Assembly (NCBI GenBank): GCA_030674155.1
Contig: JASPKP010008022.1
Span: 1-12,069, forward strand
Source of the DNA: Stramonita haemastoma
Taxonomy: Eukaryota > Mollusca > Gastropoda > Neogastropoda > Muricidae
DNA: 12,069 bases
Reading direction: 5' to 3'
Under the pieces are notes generated by a model. The model searched no databases. It was given only the letters and a program-made list of their open reading frames with translations, and had not been told where the DNA came from. Every line of letters starts with the position of its first letter. Position 1 is the first letter of the stretch. Below are positions 7,927 to 12,069 of this stretch, piece after piece. Both the position numbers and the translations under genes were made by a program.

Positions 7927-7964
7927 GGGCTAGGACCACAAAAAAAAAGATAAACGCATTCTCC

Positions 7965-8051
7965 CACACACACAAAAAACACACAAACACACACACACAC
8001 ACCACACACCACACACACCACACACACACCACACACACACACAAAAAACAC

Positions 8052-8085
<34 letters not shown>

Positions 8086-8141
8086 CAAAAAAAAACACGC
8101 ACACGCACACACACACCACACACAAAACCACACCACACAAA
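7965..8141. repeat. (CA)n microsatellite
   Basis: CA repeats with CCA, AAAA and CGCA interruptions. It lies 40 bases from the GA/GACA array on the same strand. Confidence 0.95.
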
Positions 8142-8256
8142 AGGGGCACATGTACGGTCTTCCCCCTCTTCGACTACATTTACGCTTTATCTATCTCCTT
8201 ATAGGTCGTATTACTTCTGTATGCCACCCATCGAAAAGGGGGCCTCCCTTGTCACA

Positions 8257-8259
<3 letters not shown>

Positions 8260-8289
<30 letters not shown>
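8260..8289 (+). repeat. poly-C tract, 30 bases
   Basis: An uninterrupted C run between CACAGTG and AAACC. The unique sequence on either side (8142-8259 and 8290-8505) shows no gene. Confidence 0.9.
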
Positions 8290-8291
<2 letters not shown>

Positions 8292-8505
8292 ACCTTTTTT
8301 TCCACCCGTTTTCTTCCCACCCATCCCCCTTAATGTATGATATATAAATTTTTAAAGGTTTTTTTACTTTTGTTTAATTAAGTTCATAAAAGGAAGCGAA
8401 ATGTTTTTACAACGGTGCGGTTTTTGCAATGAATTTCGTTTATGCTACCCATTTCTGGTATAGTTTAAAGTGTAGGAGTAGTAGAAGTGGATGGGTTAGT
8501 TACAG

Positions 8506-8571
8506 ATATATATATATATAAAAATTAAAAATTTATATTATATATAAAAATTATAATTTTTTATTTTATTC
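8506..8571. repeat. AT-rich tract with (TA)n
   Basis: (TA)n at 8506-8520, followed by an A/T-only stretch that runs into the tail side of SINE copy B. Confidence 0.85.
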
Positions 8572-8715
8572 TTTTATATCTAGGAAAAAGGAATAAGCAT
8601 CTGTGCTTTTTTTACATCTAGTCCCCGTGTGTATGCAGTTTTGTAAATTTTTATTGTTTCATCGGCACCATGCCTACTCTTTACGAAAAGGGGGAACAAT
8701 GTGTGTAAAAGTGGT
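8572..8715 (-). mobile_element. SINE-like element, copy B (truncated)
   Basis: It carries the tail hairpin (8596-8607, plus AGCATCTGTGCT), then ACATC, CCCCGTGTGTATGC and TTTACGAAAAGGGGG, all aligned with copy D. Where the family reads GTGTGCGCAAG the copy passes into GT/GCGT repeats, so the tRNA head is missing. The match to D in its first half defines the B/D subfamily. Confidence 0.55.
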
Positions 8716-8782
8716 TGTGCGTGCTGGCGTGCGCGTGGTGCGTGGCTGCGTGCGGCGTGCGTGTGTGTGTGTGTGTGTGTGG
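8716..8782. repeat. (GT)n and GCGT repeat
   Basis: Degenerate GCGTGCTGGCGTGCGCGTG passes into clean (GT)n at about 8758-8781. It begins at the point where the SINE body would have its own alternating GTGTGCGC sequence. Confidence 0.85.
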
Positions 8783-9190
8783 TCATGCGTATGTAGTATA
8801 GTGCATAGTGTAAATAAACTATGAAGGCTTCTGTTTTGGGAAAAAAGGGGCTGCACCTTCTTTGCCCAACCATCTTGTTCAAAGCAACGCCACAGGGGCT
8901 CAGCAGACCAACCGGCATCATCTCTGCACACTTCGCGGGCAAAAACGGGAAAACCGAGGTTATAGCCCGGTTTTTTGTATTTTCCCCTTCCTGTGATTCT
9001 CCGTGTCCTGATTTTAAATTTTTTTTGCTTTTCCCCCACTGTCATGGGGGCCCCTGAGAAGCAAAAGGGTCCTGCACCGGGCTCCCCTACACCAAAAGGG
9101 GTTTTAGGGGGACACCTTTCCCTTTTACCTACAGGTTTCACACATCTGCTTTCCTCCACCCACTTTTCACAAACCACAGAACTATACTTT
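8783..9190 (-). other. GC-richer island with an open minus-strand frame
   Basis: From a GTG at 9177-9175 the minus strand stays open for 167 codons, but its last part is translated GT repeat (His/Thr). The unique part, about 130 codons, reads GKYKKPGYNLGFPVFAREVC and DDAGWSAEPLWRCFEQDGW, which is fairly protein-like. No family is recognised. On the plus strand a pyrimidine tract ending ACCTACAG (AG at 9133-9134) looks like a splice acceptor, pointing the other way. I cannot decide between a minus-strand exon and chance. Confidence 0.2.
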
Positions 9191-9220
9191 ATTTTTTTTA
9201 TTTCTTTTTTTTTTTTTTTT

Positions 9221-9397
9221 ATTCGGGGATAATGGAGTAAGATTCAGGCTTTTTTTTTAATCTACCCCCTGTTATACATTTTTAAATTTGTCTCTTTCCA
9301 CGGCACACAACCCTACTTACAAAAGGGAAAAAAGATTTAACTGTGGCAAGATTTCTGCGTGCCTCCGCACTGGGGTCTAGTTTTAGTCTCATCGGAA
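9221..9397 (-). mobile_element. SINE-like element, copy C
   Basis: Shares ATTCGGGG before the degraded hairpin, then CTACCCCCTGT, AAATTTGTCTCTTT, TACAAAAGG, GATTTAACTGTGG, and AGTCTCATCGGAAAGA with copy A. Near 9397 the match stops and a tRNA-like sequence of the opposite orientation begins. A T run at about 9196-9220 would be its A-rich tail on the minus strand. Confidence 0.55.
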
Positions 9398-9462
9398 AGA
9401 CCTAAGGGGTTAAGACTTTTGACTTCACCCTTTGGGGTCTATGGAGTTTTGGGTTCAAATTC
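9398..9462 (+). promoter_or_regulatory. plus-strand tRNA-like A and B boxes
   Basis: AGACCTAAGGG (9398-9408) fits the A box at 9 of 11 positions. GGTTCAAATTC (9452-9462) fits the B box at 9 of 11. The spacing of 54 bases is wider than most tRNAs and would fit a long variable arm or an insertion. It is the only such pair in the window on the plus strand. Confidence 0.4.
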
Positions 9463-9799
9463 GGCGCACGTCTTTTGAATTAAGGGGGGAAAATTTTTTT
9501 ACGATCTTCGGGTCCACTTCAAGTGAAACCCTCCACCTTAATTCCCTTATGCAGAACACATGATAAGATCAAATGGCAGTTACAGTTTTCCACGTTACAA
9601 TGTCAGCGTTCAGTGGGTTCCCGAAACAGAATATAGCCAATGGGGCATCCTGCAAAAAAAAAATCCAAAAAAAAACAGAAAAGACGCTAGGGAGGTCTAA
9701 ATGTGTCTGCAGAGGCCAGCGGGCAGACCTCCTGTAAATTACAAGCACAGGAGAAGACCAGGCACAAGCATTCCCCACCAAAATCAAAAGATAAAATGC
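9463..9799. other. spacer with nested inverted repeats
   Basis: GAATTAAGG (9477-9485) is repeated inverted as CCTTAATTC (9536-9544). Between them a near-perfect hairpin lies at 9510-9531 (GGGT and CACTT pairing with AAGTG and ACCC). This may be the body or tail of the element headed at 9398. After 9545 I see only unassigned sequence with A runs. Confidence 0.4.
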
Positions 9800-9800
9800 A

Positions 9801-9856
<56 letters not shown>
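9800..9856. repeat. (GA)n microsatellite
   Basis: Nearly pure AG repeats, ending 30 bases before SINE copy D on its tail side. Confidence 0.95.
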
Positions 9857-9860
<4 letters not shown>

Positions 9861-9885
9861 ATTTGTTTCGATTTTTTTTTTTTTC

Positions 9886-10126
9886 AAAATAAAGGGATAA
9901 GCACTTTTGTGCTTTTTTACATCCGCCCCCGTGTGTATGCGTTTTGAAATGTCATCGTTTCCCAACCGGACACGTGGCCTACTTTTACGAAAAGCGGAAA
10001 GGGGATTTCGTGTGCGCAAAATTCTCATGCGCGCACAGGGGGCCTGGGTTTAAAGTTCACCCGAAGGATTTTTTGGGGAGGGAGTCACAGTGTTAACTCC
10101 AGGAGAAAATTCTCCTCGCCCGGGAC
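9886..10126 (-). mobile_element. SINE-like element, copy D, flanked by GA tracts
   Basis: Has the tail hairpin (9900-9913, plus AGCACTTTTGTGCT), then ACATCCGCCCCCGTGTG, TTTTACGAAAAGCGG, GATTTCGTGTGCGC and TTCACCCGAAGGATTTT. It ends at a segment also found in copy A (CTCCAGGAGAAAA-TCTC). It stops at CCCGGGAC, exactly where copy A continues into its B box, and GA repeats begin there. A T run at 9871-9884 would be its A-rich tail. The element is bracketed by GA microsatellites on both sides. Confidence 0.6.
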
Positions 10127-10146
10127 GGAGAGAGAGGAGAAGAGAG

Positions 10147-10177
<31 letters not shown>

Positions 10178-10196
10178 GAGAAGGAGAGAGAGAGAG
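10127..10196. repeat. (GA)n microsatellite replacing the SINE head
   Basis: GA repeats with GAA and GGA breaks start at the B-box position of copy D and run to A-rich sequence. Confidence 0.95.
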
Positions 10197-10615
10197 AAAA
10201 ATTTTCACATACAAACATTTTTTTCTCATACAAACCCTTGACTTACCCATTCACAGATCTAAGACACTCAAGCAGTAAGTTTTTATAATTATTCATTGTT
10301 TAATTAATAAATAAAAACACACTGATCACGCATTACAGGCCAACACGTCCACAATGATTTAAGCCATTCCAAGCTCAGATTTTTTTATTCCAGATCCCCC
10401 CCAAAAATAACCAACATAAACCTGATATGAAAATGAATAAAAAATGAAAACAGAAAAAAACAATGGGCATTAGCTTGCTTTAATCAAATCTTCAAACAAT
10501 TTTTTTGGGTAAAATAATTTTTTAAACCTTATCGGGCATGGAAGGAAAAACAATGCTTTATTTTGAAGTTTGTTTTTTGGGTTTTTTTTTATTTTGGGAG
10601 AGTTAAAAAAAAAAA
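10197..10615. other. AT-rich spacer
   Basis: AT-rich sequence with T and A runs and no protein-like frame. A run ending TTTATTCCAG (AG at 10392-10393) resembles a splice acceptor, followed only by CCCCCC and A-rich bases. Confidence 0.5.
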
Positions 10616-10716
10616 TCTCTCTCTCTTCTCTTCTCCCCTCTCTCTCTCTCTGCACAAACAAACCCACACACCCAAAAACCACACACACCACACCCCACGC
10701 ACACCCCCACACACAA
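10616..10716. repeat. (CT)n-(CA)n compound microsatellite
   Basis: CT repeats at about 10616-10651, then CA-rich repeats with CCA and AAA breaks to about 10716. It has the opposite strand sense to most GA tracts in the window. Confidence 0.9.
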
Positions 10717-11234
10717 ACATACATCGATTAAAATCCAATTATGTTGCTAAGCCCCCCGCCCAAAAGGGGCCTATCGGGGCTGTCACCTCTTACAAACAGA
10801 TATCCCTTTTTTAAATGCACAAATCTTAAACAAATTGTCTCTCTATAATTTACAATAAAAAAGTTTTGAAATTAAAAAAAAAGAACCCAAACTTTCCACC
10901 AAACTGTGCACTAAATGCTTGTTTTTCGCATAAGAAAAAACAAATATACACTAAATATATCTTTGGGTGGGAAGATAAGATCCAAAATAAAAATCCCAAA
11001 AACCTGCTCAAACAAAAAATCAAACACTGAGTGTTTTGAAACTCTGGGGCCCTGGTTGATCCCAGGTGTATGTGATTGTAAGCGAAGTATAACCCTGTCA
11101 TAGAGGCATCTTTACACATCCCCATTTTTTTTGATCACATGCATTAAAAAAATTGCTTCAATTTTGGGGGCCTCATTGCTCTGGTCTCTGGGACCCAAAT
11201 TTAGTTTCCCCCCACACTTCGTGCCTGTGGGGAT
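10717..11234. other. AT-rich spacer with one open minus frame
   Basis: A 91-codon minus frame (11125-10850) starts MGMCKDASMTGLYFAYNHIH, then turns hydrophobic and finally poly-Phe. It is probably chance. A hairpin CAAACACT/AGTGTTTTG lies at 11021-11038, and a T-arm-like CCTGGTTGATCCCAGG at about 11051-11066 has no convincing A box. Confidence 0.4.
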
Positions 11235-11641
11235 TTGTTCAAAACCTTTTTGGAGTTCTATGGGGGGTTGTTTTTAGGGGAAAAATTGGGTGGTAACCCC
11301 CTAGGGGGGGTGACCATTCATCTGGCTCCGCGACGAACTAATACCTTTGTTGGCAGGGTGTTCTGCATAGTTTCTCAAACAGGGATCACTGAACACCACC
11401 CCAGTGACCCGCAGCTGCAGGCCCTTCTGCCTGGGGGCAACCCTGGGGCCTGATATTGATGACTCCCCGTGGACTTCCGCCATAGGGGAACATAACGAAC
11501 CGGTATGGTTGTGGCGGGGGGATTGAAATGAGCAGAGTTAACAGCAGGGGAAAGAATGTCACAGAAGACCACCCACTACCTACCTCCTCTATCTTTTATA
11601 TTTTACCCAAAAAGGGATGTGTAAAATACCTTTCAAAAAAA
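11235..11641 (+). pseudogene. coding-like segment broken at two G runs
   Basis: Three plus-strand frames follow one another. The first (11235-11453) becomes protein-like around VTIHLAPRRTNTFVGRVFCI and ends PQLQALLPGGNPGA then TGA. The second (11452-11526) reads DIDDSPWTSAIGEHNEPVWL. The third (11522-11641) reads IEMSRVNSRGKNVTEDHPLP and then turns AT-rich. Each break sits at a G run (GGGG near 11445, GGGGGG near 11516) and would close if one G were surplus, as expected of homopolymer errors. An N-V-T sequon is present, but no domain is recognised. The minus strand also holds open frames (11483-11301 and 11572-11375), so strand is uncertain. It may equally be a decayed exon. Confidence 0.3.
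11291..11315. repeat. inverted repeat (hairpin)
   Basis: TGGTAACCCCC and GGGGGGGTGACCA pair around TA with one mismatch and some extra G. It lies at the front of the coding-like segment. Confidence 0.5.
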
Positions 11642-12069
11642 TAACAACAACAAAAAAACAAGGGGTTTTTATAAATTGCACACTGTTGAGGCATTACAAA
11701 AAAAGGGGGGGGGAGTATTTTTATGAACAGATTTAAGGAACAACAATTTACGGAAAACCCCCCCCCAAATCACATTACCTCTCCCTATAAAACATTTCTA
11801 TCATCCACACGTTATTAAGTGATTAACTTTCTTAGAATAAAAACTTTATGAGTACTGGCTAACAATAAGAAACCAATTTTACTCTGTTTTTGTTACTGCT
11901 GGTTTGATTTCATAAACATAACCCTAATATTTTTTTATACCCCGCCAAAACCTGAAAGCCATACCGACCCTAAAAGCTGTCACCTCTTTAGTTTTTTAAA
12001 TGGCCCCGTAACTTCAACTTCAGGGCAGGTTCGGTTGGTTTGGTTTTTTGTCTGTTCACTCCACTGATA
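11642..12069. other. AT-rich spacer to window end
   Basis: Short (CAA)n at about 11643-11656, runs of A, G8-10 near 11705 and C8-9 near 11758, and otherwise unique AT-rich sequence. I see no frame, tRNA-like box or repeat family member here. Confidence 0.55.

Noticed and set aside
675..8141. CRISPR array or phage-like repeats
   Set aside because: The repeats are simple sequence without unique spacers of fixed length, and there are no cas or phage genes.
7473..8151. Long Arg/Glu-rich plus frames and Cys/Val-rich minus frames
   Set aside because: They are translations of GA, GACA and CA repeats.
11051..11066. T-arm-like CCTGGTTGATCCCAGG
   Set aside because: No A box at tRNA spacing and no acceptor-stem pairing were found, so it is not called a tRNA or SINE head.
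4904..11110. Similar TATAACCCTGT...TAGAGGC strings near 4904-4923 and 11089-11107
   Set aside because: The similarity covers about 25 bases and does not extend, so it could be chance.
10779..11988. 13-base sequence GCTGTCACCTCTT shared at 10779-10791 and 11976-11988
   Set aside because: The flanks match only weakly, so it is too short to claim a repeat family.

Overview
This looks like nuclear DNA from an animal, most likely a marine invertebrate. A mollusc, perhaps a gastropod, is my best guess, but only from the style of the repeats. The sequence is AT-rich with short GC-richer islands. It carries many (GA)n, (GACA)n, (CA)n and (AT)n microsatellites, tRNA-derived SINE-like elements with recognisable RNA polymerase III A and B boxes, and a few splice-acceptor-like motifs. 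I see no operon layout, Shine-Dalgarno sites, prokaryotic gene, CRISPR array, rRNA or intact tRNA. Many homopolymers are long (one C run is 37 bases), and several plausible reading frames break at or near G or C runs. This suggests an error-prone draft assembly, so every coding call is tentative.

Layout. 1-546: AT-rich, no gene. 547-644: a possible small minus-strand last exon. 675-1163: a long GA-rich microsatellite. 1164-1944: AT-rich spacer. 1945-2260: a GC-richer island with a frame-shifted coding-like minus-strand segment. 2261-3117: no convincing gene. 3118-4340: a GC-richer stretch with three coding-like segments, none matching a family I recognise. 4373-5089: poly-C, an (AT)n block, AT-rich spacer and a second poly-C. 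5296-5997: the densest part, with two SINE-like elements in tandem on the minus strand, a further A box, and a GA tract at the outer end. 6066-6174: extreme C/G homopolymers. 6175-6902: AT-rich. 6903-8289: compound microsatellites, a tRNA-like head and a 30-base poly-C. 8506-10196: three more SINE-like copies (B, C, D) oriented like the copy at 5296, among AT, GT and GA tracts. 10197-11234: AT-rich with a CT/CA tract. 11235-11641: a GC-richer island with a coding-like plus-strand frame broken twice. 11642-12069: AT-rich, nothing identified.

The best-supported biology is mobile DNA. Copies A (5296-5612), B (8572-8715), C (9221-9397) and D (9886-10126) belong to one short-element family. They all point the same way, share a small tail hairpin, and fall into two subfamilies (A with C, B with D). 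Their tRNA-derived ends, and one separate tRNA-like head at 7062-7120, tend to abut microsatellites, which suggests that the SINEs seeded or attracted the repeats. There is no set of co-acting genes to describe, and I found no convincing evidence of a new multi-gene system.
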